DNA of 64,000 bases from Salinibacterium sp. UTAS2018 (GTDB lineage: Bacteria > Actinomycetota > Actinomycetes > Actinomycetales > Microbacteriaceae), in NCBI RefSeq assembly GCF_004118935.1, contig NZ_CP035375.1, forward strand, positions 930,001-994,000, given 5' to 3'. Below, in pieces: positions 24,308 through 33,236 of this stretch. Made by a program: the position numbers and the translations under genes. The notes below the pieces were generated by a model. The model was given only the letters and a program-made list of their open reading frames with translations. It did not search any database and had not been told where the DNA came from. Every line of letters starts with the position of its first letter. Within the stretch, counting starts at the first letter, position 1.

Positions 24308-25263
24308 ACGACTTCCTCAGAATTCCCCTCGGCCAGTGGGTCGAAAACGGCATTGATTTCATCACCGACACCTTCGGTTTCGTCTTTGACTTCATCAAGC
24401 TGATCATTTCCTCGGTCGCCGACGGCATGAACTTCGTGTTCACGTCGCCGCCGTTCTGGGTCATGCTCATCATCTTCGCCGTACTTGCCTTCGTGGCTCG
24501 TGGATGGCTGTTCTCACTGGGAACCACACTCGGCTTTCTCTTGATCCTTAGCTTGGATCAGTGGGAAAACGCGATGGACACCATGGCGCTCGTTCTGGTT
24601 GCCGCGGCTATCGCCGTGTTTATCAGCGTTCCGCTCGGAATCCTCGCCGCGAAGTACCGCACGGTTTCCACAATCGTGAAGCCCATTCTCGACTTCTTGC
24701 AGACAATGCCAGCCTTCGTCTACTTGATCCCGGCCCTCATCCTGTTCCGCATCGGTGACGTTCCTGGAATCGTTGCAACCGTGCTCTTTGCGCTTGCTCC
24801 CGGTGTTCGACTCACCGAACTCGGCATCCGCGGTGTTGACAGCGAAGTTGTTGAAGCCGGTCAGGCCTTCGGCTCATCGCCGGGCCGCATCCTGCGTCAA
24901 ATTCAGCTTCCCCTGGCACTGCCGTCCATCATGGCCGGTATCAACCAGGTGATCATGCTGTCACTCTCCATGGTCGTTATCGCGTCCATGGTTGGTGCTG
25001 GCGGCCTCGGTCAGCCCGTTATCCAGAGCCTGAGCCGTGCGGATGTCGCACTCGGCTTCGAAGCTGGACTTTCGGTAGTGATCTTGGCCATCTTCCTTGA
25101 CCGTCTCACCGCATCCTTCGGTTCGGGCAAGGGTTACTTCCGATTCATCATCGAATCATTCAATGTTCGTGGTCGTCGCGCAGAATCTGCAGCAGTGGAT
25201 GCTGCCGCAAACAGCGACGCCGCAACAACCGAACCTGCGGAACTCACTCCTCCCGTTCGCTAA
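24304..25263 (+). CDS. proW: Glycine betaine/proline ABC transporter permease
   Basis: A 319-aa inner-membrane protein of the ProW/OpuAB class. Hydrophobic spans run from about residue 35 to 285. The coupling-helix EAA region is visible as EVVEAGQAFGSSPGRILRQIQLPLALPSIMAGINQ. Preceding motifs include DFLQTMPAFVYLIPALILF, typical of betaine permeases. The N terminus has an amphipathic region (WVENGIDFITDTFGFVFDF) seen in ProW. It pairs with the ATPase before it and the binding lipoprotein after it. Confidence 0.93.
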   Translation: MNDFLRIPLGQWVENGIDFITDTFGFVFDFIKLIISSVADGMNFVFTSPPFWVMLIIFAVLAFVARGWLFSLGTTLGFLLILSLDQWENAMDTMALVLVAAAIAVFISVPLGILAAKYRTVSTIVKPILDFLQTMPAFVYLIPALILFRIGDVPGIVATVLFALAPGVRLTELGIRGVDSEVVEAGQAFGSSPGRILRQIQLPLALPSIMAGINQVIMLSLSMVVIASMVGAGGLGQPVIQSLSRADVALGFEAGLSVVILAIFLDRLTASFGSGKGYFRFIIESFNVRGRRAESAAVDAAANSDAATTEPAELTPPVR

Positions 25264-25366
25264 TTTTCGGGCGCCCACCCGCGCTCGTTTCCCCGCATGC
25301 AGAGAACCCTGTGTGCATCGACGTCAACATCGTCGCGCTTTAGCGTTGACAGAAAAGGACGACACC

Positions 25367-26260
25367 ATGAAGAAGCAGACACGCGCTGCAATTGCAATCG
25401 GAGCCGCTGCGCTCCTCGGTCTCTCAGCTTGCGCTGCAGGCGGAGACGACATGGCTAGCGGAGACGCTGCTGAGAGCAAGGATCTCAGCATTGCCGTATT
25501 CAACGGATGGCCTGAGGGCGAAGCAGTTTCGTACCTCTGGAAGGCAATCCTTGAAGAAAAGGGCTACAACGTAGAGCTCGAATACGCTGACGTAACCCCG
25601 ATCTTCTCGGGTCTCAGCACCGGTGACTACGACATCGCGCTTGACGGATGGCTCCCCATCACTCACGCCAGCCTGATGGAAGAATACGGCGACTCGATCG
25701 AGGACCTCGGCGCATGGAACAGCGAAGCGGGACTGACCGTTGCTGTAAACGCAGATGCACCGATCGACTCGCTCGAAGAGCTTGCAGCTAACGCTGACAA
25801 GTTCGGCGACCGTATCGTCGGCATCGAGCCTGGTGCAGGCCTCACCGAAGCCGTCATGAACAACACCATGCCGACCTACGGCCTTGACGACATGGAACTG
25901 TTGACCTCGTCGACTCCCGCCATGCTCGCTGAACTGCAGGCTGCACTCGACAACGGCGAGAACATTGCCGTGACTCTCTGGCGTCCGCACTGGGCCTACG
26001 ATGCATTCGACATCAAGGACCTTGCTGACCCCGAGGGAACGCTCGGCGACGTTGAAGAAATCCACTCCTTCGCTCGCGACACCTTGAGCGACGACATGCC
26101 TGAGGTTACCCAGTGGATCTCGAGCTTCAAGATGGACTCCGAGCTGCTTTACTCGCTCGAGAACGTCATGTACAACGAGTACGAGGGAACCGACTTCGAG
26201 CCCATCGTTGCAGACTGGATCGCAGCGAACCAGGACTACGTAGACGGCCTCACCAGCTAA
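25367..26260 (+). CDS. Glycine betaine-binding lipoprotein (OpuAC/ProX type)
   Basis: A 297-aa substrate-binding protein. ATG at 25367 has AAAAGGA about 8 bases upstream; an open frame reaching back to 25097 only reads through the permease gene. A lipobox LLGLSAC places the lipid-modified Cys at about 20, so it is tethered outside the membrane. The mature domain carries Trp/Tyr residues suited to an aromatic cage for quaternary amines (FNGWPEGE, LDGWLPITHASLM, TLWRPHWAYDAF). Third gene of the osmoprotectant operon, closed by the terminator at 26301. Confidence 0.92.
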   Translation: MKKQTRAAIAIGAAALLGLSACAAGGDDMASGDAAESKDLSIAVFNGWPEGEAVSYLWKAILEEKGYNVELEYADVTPIFSGLSTGDYDIALDGWLPITHASLMEEYGDSIEDLGAWNSEAGLTVAVNADAPIDSLEELAANADKFGDRIVGIEPGAGLTEAVMNNTMPTYGLDDMELLTSSTPAMLAELQAALDNGENIAVTLWRPHWAYDAFDIKDLADPEGTLGDVEEIHSFARDTLSDDMPEVTQWISSFKMDSELLYSLENVMYNEYEGTDFEPIVADWIAANQDYVDGLTS

Positions 26261-26300
26261 TACTGGTGTAGCTCTCAGCGCCTCGGTGCTGTAACTCACG

Positions 26301-26331
26301 AAAAGGGGTCGCCTTCGGGCGGCCCCTTTTT
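26301..26331 (+). terminator. Rho-independent terminator of the betaine operon
   Basis: Arms AAAAGGGGTCGCC and GGCGGCCCCTTTT form a 13-bp stem (one G-T pair) closed by a TTCG tetraloop and followed by a T-run, 40 bases past the stop codon. This is a textbook intrinsic terminator. The A-run on the left arm means it could also work on the opposite strand. Confidence 0.95.
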
Positions 26332-26373
26332 GCGTGCGCACGGCACCCCTCCATCTCGCGCTAGGGTCGAAGG

Positions 26374-27603
26374 GTGTCAGCTACCGAGAACCCCGTCGTC
26401 ATCATCGCTCCCGACTCGTTCAAAGGCAGCCTGAGCGCTGCGGATGCCGCCGCCGCTCTTGAGCGTGGCGCCCGCGAGATGCTCCCCGACACCGCCACCG
26501 TGCTGACGTTTCCCATGGCCGACGGCGGAGAAGGCTCTCTCGACGCCGTTCTCGCCGCCTGGCTTCAGCCGCCGCTGACCATGATGACCGTCGACGCCAT
26601 CGGTCGCGAGCGCGAAGCCAGCTACGGGCTCGACCTCGACGGCAAACGCGCCGTCATTGAGGCCGCTCAGGCCAGCGGGCTCCCCCACGTGCTCGACGTG
26701 GAACCTCAACCGCTGCGTGCCGACAGCTACGGTGTTGGTCTCATCGCCGCCCACGTCATTGAACGCGGCGCGCGCGACATAACCCTGTTTCTCGGCGGCT
26801 CTGCTAGCACCGACGGCGGCTCAGGGCTGCTGCGCGCCCTCGGTGCGCGATTCCTCGACGACACCGGCACAGAGTTGGCACCCGGCGGTGGCGCGCTCAC
26901 CTCCCTCACAACGATCGACCTCAGCGGGCTCTTGCCCGGCGTGCTGGAGACGACATGGCGCATCGCCGTCGACGTGACCAACCCACTGACCGGGAGTCGG
27001 GGCGCAGCTCAGGTCTTCGGGCCTCAGAAAGGGGCAACGGCATCTGATGTTGCGGTGTTGGATGCCGGACTCACGCGCTTGACAGAGGTGCTGGCTTCGA
27101 CACCGCTCGCTGCCGAGCGCGGTTTCTCCGCGGCCGGGATTGCAGCACTCCCGGGAATCGGTGCCGCCGGCGGTACAGCCGCACCACTCGTCGCACTCTT
27201 CGGGGCGGAGCTCGAACGTGGTGCTCAGCTCGTCGCCGATACCATCGGCCTCAGTGACGTCATAGGCACCGCCGATGTGATCATCAGCGGCGAAGGACGG
27301 CTGGATGCGCAGTCGCTCGACGGCAAAGTCGTCGACTACCTGCGCGGTTCGAAATCGTCGACCGGGTTCCTGGTCGTCGTCGCCGCCATTGTCGATCTCA
27401 CCATCGATCAGTGGTCAGCGGCCGGTATAGATGCCGCTTTGCCGTTGGGTTCCGGAGTCGAGAACCGCAAGGAACTGTTCCAGTTCGCCGCGCCGCTACT
27501 CGAAGCGCGCGGAGCCCACGCGATTGCCGAGTGGCTTGACCCGACGGATCTCGACGAAGAGTTCCGCGACGATGACGACGAACCGTCGAGCGACTTCGCC
27601 TAA
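26374..27603 (+). CDS. Glycerate kinase
   Basis: A 409-aa enzyme of the GarK/GlxK family that phosphorylates D-glycerate with ATP. Starts at GTG 26374. Motifs seen: IIAPDSFKGSLSAADAAAA (N terminus), FPMADGGEGSLDAVLAAW, FLGGSASTDGGSGLLRALGA and TVDVIISGEGRLDAQSLDGK-like text near 300-315. The C-terminal 25 residues are acidic (Asp/Glu-rich) and extend past the usual family end. It begins 43 bases after the betaine terminator and stands alone, with no glyoxylate or glycerate pathway genes beside it. Confidence 0.9.
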   Translation: MSATENPVVIIAPDSFKGSLSAADAAAALERGAREMLPDTATVLTFPMADGGEGSLDAVLAAWLQPPLTMMTVDAIGREREASYGLDLDGKRAVIEAAQASGLPHVLDVEPQPLRADSYGVGLIAAHVIERGARDITLFLGGSASTDGGSGLLRALGARFLDDTGTELAPGGGALTSLTTIDLSGLLPGVLETTWRIAVDVTNPLTGSRGAAQVFGPQKGATASDVAVLDAGLTRLTEVLASTPLAAERGFSAAGIAALPGIGAAGGTAAPLVALFGAELERGAQLVADTIGLSDVIGTADVIISGEGRLDAQSLDGKVVDYLRGSKSSTGFLVVVAAIVDLTIDQWSAAGIDAALPLGSGVENRKELFQFAAPLLEARGAHAIAEWLDPTDLDEEFRDDDDEPSSDFA

Positions 27604-27630
27604 CGTCTTCTAGCGTCTTTTCGGCGTCGC

Positions 27631-28098
27631 CTAGCGTCGTTTGGCGAACTGCAGAGGTTCTTCGGCGTACTGCGCAAAGACTTCGCGTTGTGCTGCGCTG
27701 ATCCGCTGCGGCCGCGAATGAGCAGCATCGACGAGCACGAGTGTCGTGGATGCCCGCACGTATAACTGGCGCGGCGATACGTTCACCGGGGTGTAGATCT
27801 CGTAGCAAACCTCAAGGCTTGCGCCCCCAACGCGACCGATCCACATCTCAATGTCGATGGGTTCGCGCAGGTACGGGATCGGCAGCAGGTACTCGATTTC
27901 TTGACGCGCGATGAGCGTCATCGTCGGGCCGCCGGGGCGACCATCGAGAACTGCAGTGAGGGGCGCATCCTCCCCCGCTGCGGGCCAGAATGCATGGATT
28001 CGCGCCTCTTCGAGGAGGCGAAACACTTCGGCATTGTTGACGTGTTGGTACGCGTCAACGTCTGACCAGCGCAGCGGGAGCGGGATGTGCAATCGCAT
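27631..28098 (-). CDS. Acyl-CoA thioesterase, hotdog (4HBT) family
   Basis: A 155-aa protein. ATG at 28098 begins MRLHIPLPLRWSDVDAYQHV; the open frame upstream to 28281 reads through the EttA gene in another frame. The catalytic motif is the 4HBT type: WSDVDAYQHVNNAEVFRLLEEAR, in which Asp and His-Val-Asn are the usual active-site residues. It probably hydrolyses short or aromatic acyl-CoAs; the substrate is unknown. It begins 2 bases after the ettA stop, so it is likely read from the same transcript. Confidence 0.85.
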   Translation of the reverse strand: MRLHIPLPLRWSDVDAYQHVNNAEVFRLLEEARIHAFWPAAGEDAPLTAVLDGRPGGPTMTLIARQEIEYLLPIPYLREPIDIEMWIGRVGGASLEVCYEIYTPVNVSPRQLYVRASTTLVLVDAAHSRPQRISAAQREVFAQYAEEPLQFAKRR

Positions 28099-28100
28099 GA

Positions 28101-29783
28101 CTAGTCGCGCGTGAGCTTGCGGTACGCGCTGCGGTGGGGCTTGGCCGCGTCGGGGCCAAGACGCTCGATCTTGTTCTCTTCGTAAGCGTCGAAGTTTCCC
28201 TCGAACCAGTGCCAGTAACCGGGCGTCGCTTCGCTGCCTTCGTACGCCAGGATGTGCGTCGCGATGCGGTCGAGGAACCACCTATCGTGAGTGATCACCA
28301 CAGCACAACCGGGGAATTCGAGCAATGCGTTCTCGAGGCTTCCGAGAGTTTCAACGTCAAGGTCGTTAGTCGGTTCGTCAAGCAGCAAGAGGTTTCCGCC
28401 CTGCTTGAGCGTGAGCGCGAGGTTCAAACGGTTGCGCTCACCACCGGAGAGCACGCCAGCCTTCTTCTGCTGGTCTGGTCCCTTGAAGCCGAACTGCGAA
28501 ACGTAGCCGCGCGAGGGGATCTCAGTCTTACCGACCTGGATGTAGTCCTGACCGTCGGAGACAACTTCCCACAGCGTTTTGTTGGGGTCGATTCCGCCGC
28601 GGCTCTGGTCGACGTAGGAGATGTCGACGGTTTCGCCGACCTTGAGATCTCCTGAGTCGAGGGGCTCAAGACCAACGATGGTCTTGAAGAGAGTGGTCTT
28701 TCCGACACCGTTGGGGCCGATGACGCCGACGATTCCGTTTCGCGGAAGAGTGAAGCTCAGTCCGTCGATGAGAATGCGCTCGTCGAAGCCCTTCTTGAGG
28801 TTCTTGGCATCGATAACCTGCGAGCCGAGACGCGGTCCCATAGGGATGACAATCTCTTCGAAGTCCAACTTTCTGGTCTTCTCCGCCTCGTTCGCCATTT
28901 CTTCGTAACGTGCGAGGCGGGCCTTCGACTTGGTCTGGCGGCCCTTGGAGTTTGAGCGCACCCATTCGAGTTCGCTCGAGAGACGCTTAGCGAGCTTGGC
29001 GTCTTTCTTGCCCTGCACCTGAAGACGCTCTTGCTTCTTCTCGAGGTAGGTCGAGTAGTTGCCCTCGTAGGGGTAGAGGTGACCGCGGTCGACTTCGGCG
29101 ATCCATTCGGCGACGTGGTCGAGGAAGTACCTATCGTGGGTTACGGCCAGTACGGCCCCCGGGTATTTGGAGAGGTGCTGCTCGAGCCAGAGAACGCTCT
29201 CGGCGTCGAGGTGGTTAGTGGGCTCATCGAGAAGCAGCAGGTCGGGCTTCTGAAGGAGCAGCTTGGTGAGCGCAACGCGGCGCTTTTCTCCACCGGAAAG
29301 TTTGTTGACGGGCCAGTCTCCGGGAGGAGTGCGAAGAGCATCCATTGCCTGTTCGAGCTGGGAGTCGAGGTCCCACGCGTCGGCGGCGTCGATCTCCTCT
29401 TGTAGCGTGCCCATTTCGGCCAGAAGGGCGTCAAAGTCTGCGTCAGGTTCTGCCATTTCGAGGCCGATGGCCGCGTGGCGGTCGACTTTGGCCTTGATCG
29501 GTCCAACGCCTTCTTGCACGTTCTCGAGAACGGTTTTGCTCTCATCGAGCTCGGGCTCCTGCATGAGGATGCCGACGCTGTAACCGGGGCTCAGTCGAGC
29601 TTCACCGTTGCTGGGGGTGTCGAGCCCAGCCATGATTTTGAGGATGGTGGACTTACCGGCACCGTTGGGGCCAACCACACCGATCTTTGCGCCGGGGTAG
29701 AACGACATTGTGACGTCGTCAAGAATGAGTTTGTCGCCGACCGCTTTTCGCGCGCGCACCATGGAATAAATGAATTCGGCCAT
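28101..29783 (-). CDS. ettA: Energy-dependent translational throttle protein, ABC-F
   Basis: A 560-aa ABC-F ATPase with two nucleotide-binding domains and no membrane segment. First NBD: GPNGAGKST, LSGGEKRRVALTKLL, LLLDEPTNHLDAES. The linker is a charged helical hairpin including KSKARLARYEEMANEAEKTR. Second NBD: GPNGVGKTT, LSGGERNRLNLALTL, LLLDEPTNDLDVET. EttA binds the ribosomal E site and gates the first peptide bond according to the ATP/ADP ratio. Length and both signatures match the family exactly. Confidence 0.95.
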   Translation of the reverse strand: MAEFIYSMVRARKAVGDKLILDDVTMSFYPGAKIGVVGPNGAGKSTILKIMAGLDTPSNGEARLSPGYSVGILMQEPELDESKTVLENVQEGVGPIKAKVDRHAAIGLEMAEPDADFDALLAEMGTLQEEIDAADAWDLDSQLEQAMDALRTPPGDWPVNKLSGGEKRRVALTKLLLQKPDLLLLDEPTNHLDAESVLWLEQHLSKYPGAVLAVTHDRYFLDHVAEWIAEVDRGHLYPYEGNYSTYLEKKQERLQVQGKKDAKLAKRLSSELEWVRSNSKGRQTKSKARLARYEEMANEAEKTRKLDFEEIVIPMGPRLGSQVIDAKNLKKGFDERILIDGLSFTLPRNGIVGVIGPNGVGKTTLFKTIVGLEPLDSGDLKVGETVDISYVDQSRGGIDPNKTLWEVVSDGQDYIQVGKTEIPSRGYVSQFGFKGPDQQKKAGVLSGGERNRLNLALTLKQGGNLLLLDEPTNDLDVETLGSLENALLEFPGCAVVITHDRWFLDRIATHILAYEGSEATPGYWHWFEGNFDAYEENKIERLGPDAAKPHRSAYRKLTRD

Positions 29784-29831
29784 GCGACCATTCTACGGAG
29801 CGTTCGGGCTCAGTCGAACCCGTTTGGGTAG

Positions 29832-30317
29832 TTACCAGTCGATCGGTCGGGTCTTGCCCACAAGACAACCACCGGTGCCGAGCAGGGGCTCGATCGATGA
29901 CACGTAATCGTCTTCGGTGAACTGCCCAATCAGGCATTCCCCTTTGATCCGTACCGAGACCACAATCGAATCAGCGGCAAGGCCGATGGCGGTTGCGTCG
30001 GGGGTCACTTCCATGTCGGACTGGGTGAAGCCGTTTTCGACTAGCTTGTCGACAATGCTGCGGCCGTCGCCCCGCCCGTTGGCGTCAAAAGACTCCTCGT
30101 TGAGCATGTCGAAGAACTGGCGGTTGCCCGCTGCAGCTTCGCCGGGACGAAGCACGGGCCCTTCAGACGTGGCCCCGGGTTCGGAAGTGTTGCTTACCGT
30201 CGCGGTCGGCGTTGCGGTCGGTTCGGGCTCTTGCGCAACACAACCGCTGAGGGCAACTACAGCCGCGATGGTAAGTGCGAGAGCAGCACCGAGTCGGCCG
30301 GTAGGTCGTACGCGCAT
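29832..30317 (-). CDS. Exported lipoprotein, unknown function
   Basis: A 161-aa product. ATG at 30317 has GAAGGG upstream; the frame extends to 30485 but without sensible protein. Signal peptide with lipobox VVALSGC (lipidated Cys about 26), then a Pro/Thr/Glu-rich tether (about 27-55), then a compact domain containing RQFFDMLNEESFDANGRGDG and IKGECLIGQFTEDDYV, with two Cys that may pair. Related proteins are common in Microbacteriaceae but uncharacterised. Lies between ettA and the SSB paralogue, all on the minus strand. Confidence 0.8.
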   Translation of the reverse strand: MRVRPTGRLGAALALTIAAVVALSGCVAQEPEPTATPTATVSNTSEPGATSEGPVLRPGEAAAGNRQFFDMLNEESFDANGRGDGRSIVDKLVENGFTQSDMEVTPDATAIGLAADSIVVSVRIKGECLIGQFTEDDYVSSIEPLLGTGGCLVGKTRPIDW

Positions 30318-30387
30318 TGCATTCCCTTCGTCGGCCACGATTCTTCCGGGCCGGCTCAAGTCTAGATTGCTTGCGCGCACGATCCAC

Positions 30388-30876
30388 TCAGAAGGGCTTC
30401 TCAGCTCCGCTTGAGGCAGCGACGAGCTCGCCCTCCTCGGAAGAGTCATCGCTATCGGCGTTGTCTGACGCGGGGAACTCATCATCGTCAGCGCTGTCGC
30501 TGGTCGTGTGGTTCACGCTGGAGATCGTGCGCGAGAACTGCGCCGTTCCCCACATGAGGTCGTGACCGAGAGCATCGGCTTCGATCTCGATGTTCGTTCC
30601 GCTGCGGTCGGCGTTCTCCCATTCGCGAATCTTTAGTCGGCCCGTCAGCACAACACGGTCGCCTTTGCCGATTGAAGTGGCGCTGTTGATTGCGAGCTGG
30701 CGGAACGAGGTGATCGTGTACCAGTTGGTCTCGCCGTCGATCCAGCGCTGGTTACTGCGATCGAAGCGTCGCTGCGTTGAGGCAAGACGGAACGACGTGA
30801 TGGGCAATCCCTCCCCGGTGACGATGTGCCGCGGTACAGTCGCAACGAGCCCGGAAACGGTGATGGTGTCTGACAT
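30388..30876 (-). CDS. ssb: Single-stranded DNA-binding protein paralogue
   Basis: A 162-aa protein with an N-terminal OB fold (about 1-110): ITVSGLVATVPRH, ITSFRLASTQRRFDRSNQRW, NWYTITSFRQLA, KGDRVVLTGRLKIREWENAD. The tail (115-162) is acidic and Ser-rich and ends in EKPF instead of the classical DDDIPF tip that recruits repair partners. That suggests a secondary SSB rather than the essential replicative one. ATG at 30876 is preceded by TAGGAG. The 247 bases upstream (30877-31123) contain only a weak inverted repeat (CTGCGCG/CGCGCAG, 31045-31080). Confidence 0.88.
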   Translation of the reverse strand: MSDTITVSGLVATVPRHIVTGEGLPITSFRLASTQRRFDRSNQRWIDGETNWYTITSFRQLAINSATSIGKGDRVVLTGRLKIREWENADRSGTNIEIEADALGHDLMWGTAQFSRTISSVNHTTSDSADDDEFPASDNADSDDSSEEGELVAASSGAEKPF

Positions 30877-31123
30877 AACTACTCCTAGTTTTGGGTCGCG
30901 CAAAGGAGAGCGGGACCGAATGGCAGACAGATGCGGGCCGACACTCGTGCCGGGAAGCCGACCCGGCATCCGTCTGACACCAGTGTTCGCCGGGCGAGCA
31001 GCGCAGAGGAGCCGATGCCGCCTTCTGTGGACGACCTCGACTATCTGCGCGCAGAGTAGGACTAGTTAGTTCTCGCGCAGCAACGCCGAAATATCAATTA
31101 CGGGCGAGACACCCGCCTGCGAC

Positions 31124-31336
31124 CTAGTGCTCGCGGAACTCAGGCCACGCCGTGCCGGGCAACAGGTTTGCGTGCAGGGCAGACTTCGCGGCATCCAGAG
31201 TCGGATAGACCCCTCGATAGTCTTCGTCTTTCAATAATTTGAAGGTGAACCCGTCTGTTACCCGGTGCACCGAGCCAACTGCTCCCGCCTGGGTGAATGC
31301 CACCCAGGTTTGTCCGGTCAGAGTGTGGTTTGTCAT
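31124..31336 (-). CDS. Small conserved-type protein, 70 aa
   Basis: Starts at ATG 31336 with GGAGG a few bases upstream. No signal or membrane span. The pattern WVAFTQAGAVGSVHRV, then GFTFKL, then VYPTLDAAKSAL resembles the 81-aa protein at 33237 (shared G-V-G-VHR core and a C-terminal -DA-L helix). The two may be distant members of one small beta-beta-alpha family of unknown function. Overlapping palindromes lie 24-52 bases upstream of the start. Confidence 0.65.
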   Translation of the reverse strand: MTNHTLTGQTWVAFTQAGAVGSVHRVTDGFTFKLLKDEDYRGVYPTLDAAKSALHANLLPGTAWPEFREH

Positions 31337-31359
31337 TTCCGAACCTCCTTCGAATTAGT

Positions 31360-31388
31360 GAACGACGCCAATGTCGTTCGTTAACGAC
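31360..31388. promoter_or_regulatory. Overlapping palindromes upstream of the 70-aa gene
   Basis: Three half-sites in a row: GAACGAC-GCCAAT-GTCGTTC (31360-31379) is a perfect 7-bp inverted repeat, and its right arm begins GTCGTT-CGTT-AACGAC (31373-31388), a perfect 6-bp inverted repeat. The site lies between the 70-aa gene and msrA. It is a strong operator candidate by symmetry, but its regulator is unknown. Confidence 0.5.
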
Positions 31389-31459
31389 CGTACGCCGCCT
31401 CGCGACGAAGATAAAGACCTTCGTGCCAGACGGCGCACAGTGAGCGTCGTTACCGGGAA

Positions 31460-31981
31460 TTACTTGATGTAGCTCGAGAACGACGAGCGGATTTTGTTGA
31501 CCTTTGGCAACGCAACTGCCATGCAGTAGCCCTGACCGGGGTTCTTTGCGAAGAAGTCCTGGTGGTAGTCCTCAGCGTTGTAGTACGTGTCGAGCGGCTC
31601 GATGGCCGTCACGACGCCGCCATCCCAATATTCGGATGCGCGATCACGAGCTGCTTCGAAGAGAGCCTTCTGCTCGTCACCGTCGTAGAACATAGCCGAG
31701 CGGTATGACGAACCGACGTCGTTGCCCTGGCGGTTCAACTGGCGCGGGTCGTGGAGAGTGAAGTACACGTCGAGGATGACCTCGTCGGGAATGACCTCGG
31801 GGTCAAAGGTGACCGCGACCGCTTCAGCGTGGCCCGTCGTCTCGGTGCAGACCAGCTCGTAGCTGGGGTTGGGCACCGTTCCGCCGGTGTAGCCAGAAAC
31901 GACGTCAGTAACGCCATTAAGGGTGCGGTAGACCGCATCGAGGCACCAGAAACAGCCGCCTGCGAGATGAAATGTGTGCAT
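31460..31981 (-). CDS. msrA: Peptide methionine (S)-S-oxide reductase
   Basis: A 173-aa enzyme that reduces oxidised methionine in proteins. The active site GGCFWCLDAVYRTLNGV lies at the extreme N terminus, with catalytic Cys10. Downstream come GHAEAVAVTFDP, YFTLHDPRQLNRQGNDVGSSYRSAMFY and YNAEDYHQDFFAKNPGQGYC, whose final Cys is the usual resolving residue. Complete for the family. It is divergent from the aldo-keto reductase gene (about 90 bases). Confidence 0.95.
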   Translation of the reverse strand: MHTFHLAGGCFWCLDAVYRTLNGVTDVVSGYTGGTVPNPSYELVCTETTGHAEAVAVTFDPEVIPDEVILDVYFTLHDPRQLNRQGNDVGSSYRSAMFYDGDEQKALFEAARDRASEYWDGGVVTAIEPLDTYYNAEDYHQDFFAKNPGQGYCMAVALPKVNKIRSSFSSYIK

Positions 31982-32071
31982 AAGTTGAGCCTACTTTCTT
32001 GGGCTGGATGTCTCATACAACGCACACTGCACGTACTGTGTTCCCTCAATCACTGGGCATATGCTGAACGA

Positions 32072-33079
32072 ATGCCTTATGACGCTTCTGACATCCGTTA
32101 CGACTCCACCGAATATCACCGCGTAGGCCGCAGTGGCCTCAAGCTCCCTGCAATTTCATTGGGACTGTGGAATAACTTCGGTGATGACCGCCCTCGCGCA
32201 ACACAGCGCGCCATTCTTCGCCGCGCTTTCGATCTCGGCATCACTCACTTCGATCTGGCCAATAACTACGGCCCCGAAATCGGCGCCGCCGAGCGCAACT
32301 TTGGCGAGATTTTCGCCGACGATTTCGTCCCCTACCGCGACGAAATGATCGTCTCGACGAAGGCCGGCTTCGACATGGGCCCGGGCCCGTACCAAGACTT
32401 CGGTTCGCGCAAGTACTTGATCTCCTCGCTCGACGCCAGCCTCGACCGCATGGGTCTCGACTACGTCGACATTTACTACCACCACCGCCCCGACCCCGAG
32501 ACCCCCATCGAAGAAACCATGGGCGCCCTCGCGACTGCCGTGAACTCGGGCAAAGCGCTCTACGTCGGCGTCTCTAGCTACAACCCCGAGCAGACCCTTG
32601 CTGCTCACGACGCTCTCGCCGAGTACGGCATCCCGCTCACGATTCACCAGCCGCGCTACAACATGTTCGATCGCCACATCGAAGACGGGCTCTTCCCGGT
32701 ACTCGACCAGATCGGCGCGGGCAGCATTGTGTTTTCGCCGCTCGCGCAGGGACTGCTGACTGATCGCTATATGGATGGCACCATCCCCGATGGCTCGCGT
32801 GCCTCTGAGGGCCGCTGGCTTCAGCCCGGTCCGCTCAGCGACACGTATCTGCAGCGCGTGCGCGCCCTCAACGAGATCGCGCAGAGCCGCGGTCAAAGCC
32901 TTGCGCAGCTCGCGCTCACGTGGGTGCTGCGGCATCCACAGGTGACCTCTGCTTTGGTAGGCGCGAGCAGTGTCGCCCAACTCGAGAACAACTTCGCCGC
33001 TCTCGAAGGGCCGGCGCTGACGGATGACGAACTCGCCGCGATCGACCCGCTTGCGGTCGACGGTACGGCTCTTCGCTAG
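32072..33079 (+). CDS. Aldo/keto reductase, YghZ/GPR-like
   Basis: A 335-aa NADPH-dependent (alpha/beta)8 reductase. The catalytic tetrad can be placed: Asp and Tyr in THFDLANNYGP, Lys in IVSTKAGFDMGPGPY, His in DIYYHHRPDPETP. GSRKYLISSLDASLDRMGLDYVDIYY and the C-terminal NADP-binding HPQVTSALVGASSVAQLE follow. The MGPGPYQDFGSRK insertion is typical of the YghZ branch, which reduces glyceraldehyde 3-phosphate or methylglyoxal. ATG at 32072 is used; the frame is open far upstream only because it runs antisense to msrA. Confidence 0.9.
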   Translation: MPYDASDIRYDSTEYHRVGRSGLKLPAISLGLWNNFGDDRPRATQRAILRRAFDLGITHFDLANNYGPEIGAAERNFGEIFADDFVPYRDEMIVSTKAGFDMGPGPYQDFGSRKYLISSLDASLDRMGLDYVDIYYHHRPDPETPIEETMGALATAVNSGKALYVGVSSYNPEQTLAAHDALAEYGIPLTIHQPRYNMFDRHIEDGLFPVLDQIGAGSIVFSPLAQGLLTDRYMDGTIPDGSRASEGRWLQPGPLSDTYLQRVRALNEIAQSRGQSLAQLALTWVLRHPQVTSALVGASSVAQLENNFAALEGPALTDDELAAIDPLAVDGTALR

Positions 33080-33180
33080 CCACACGAGCACCTCGACGGG
33101 GCCGGATTTCGCGCAGTAGCGCGGGGGCCGGCCTTTGTCGTTGCAGCAGTCTCCTAGCGCGCGCATCAGAATGTCAGTGT

Positions 33181-33196
33181 TCGAACATATATTCGA
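33181..33196. promoter_or_regulatory. LexA-like SOS box
   Basis: TCGAACATATATTCGA differs by one base from the actinobacterial LexA consensus TCGAAC-N4-GTTCGA. It is 40 bases upstream of the ATG at 33237, where LexA would block transcription of the 81-aa gene. The inner TATAT could also be part of a -10 element. Consensus quoted from knowledge of mycobacterial/corynebacterial LexA sites; binding is inferred. Confidence 0.6.
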
Positions 33197-33236
33197 ATCA
33201 TTAGAAATTCGTGCTCACCAGCTGAAGGAGCTTGCC

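Noticed and set aside
31045..31080. Inverted repeat CTGCGCG/CGCGCAG as a terminator of the 70-aa gene
   Set aside because: Only 7-bp arms with a 22-base loop and no T-run; too weak to call.
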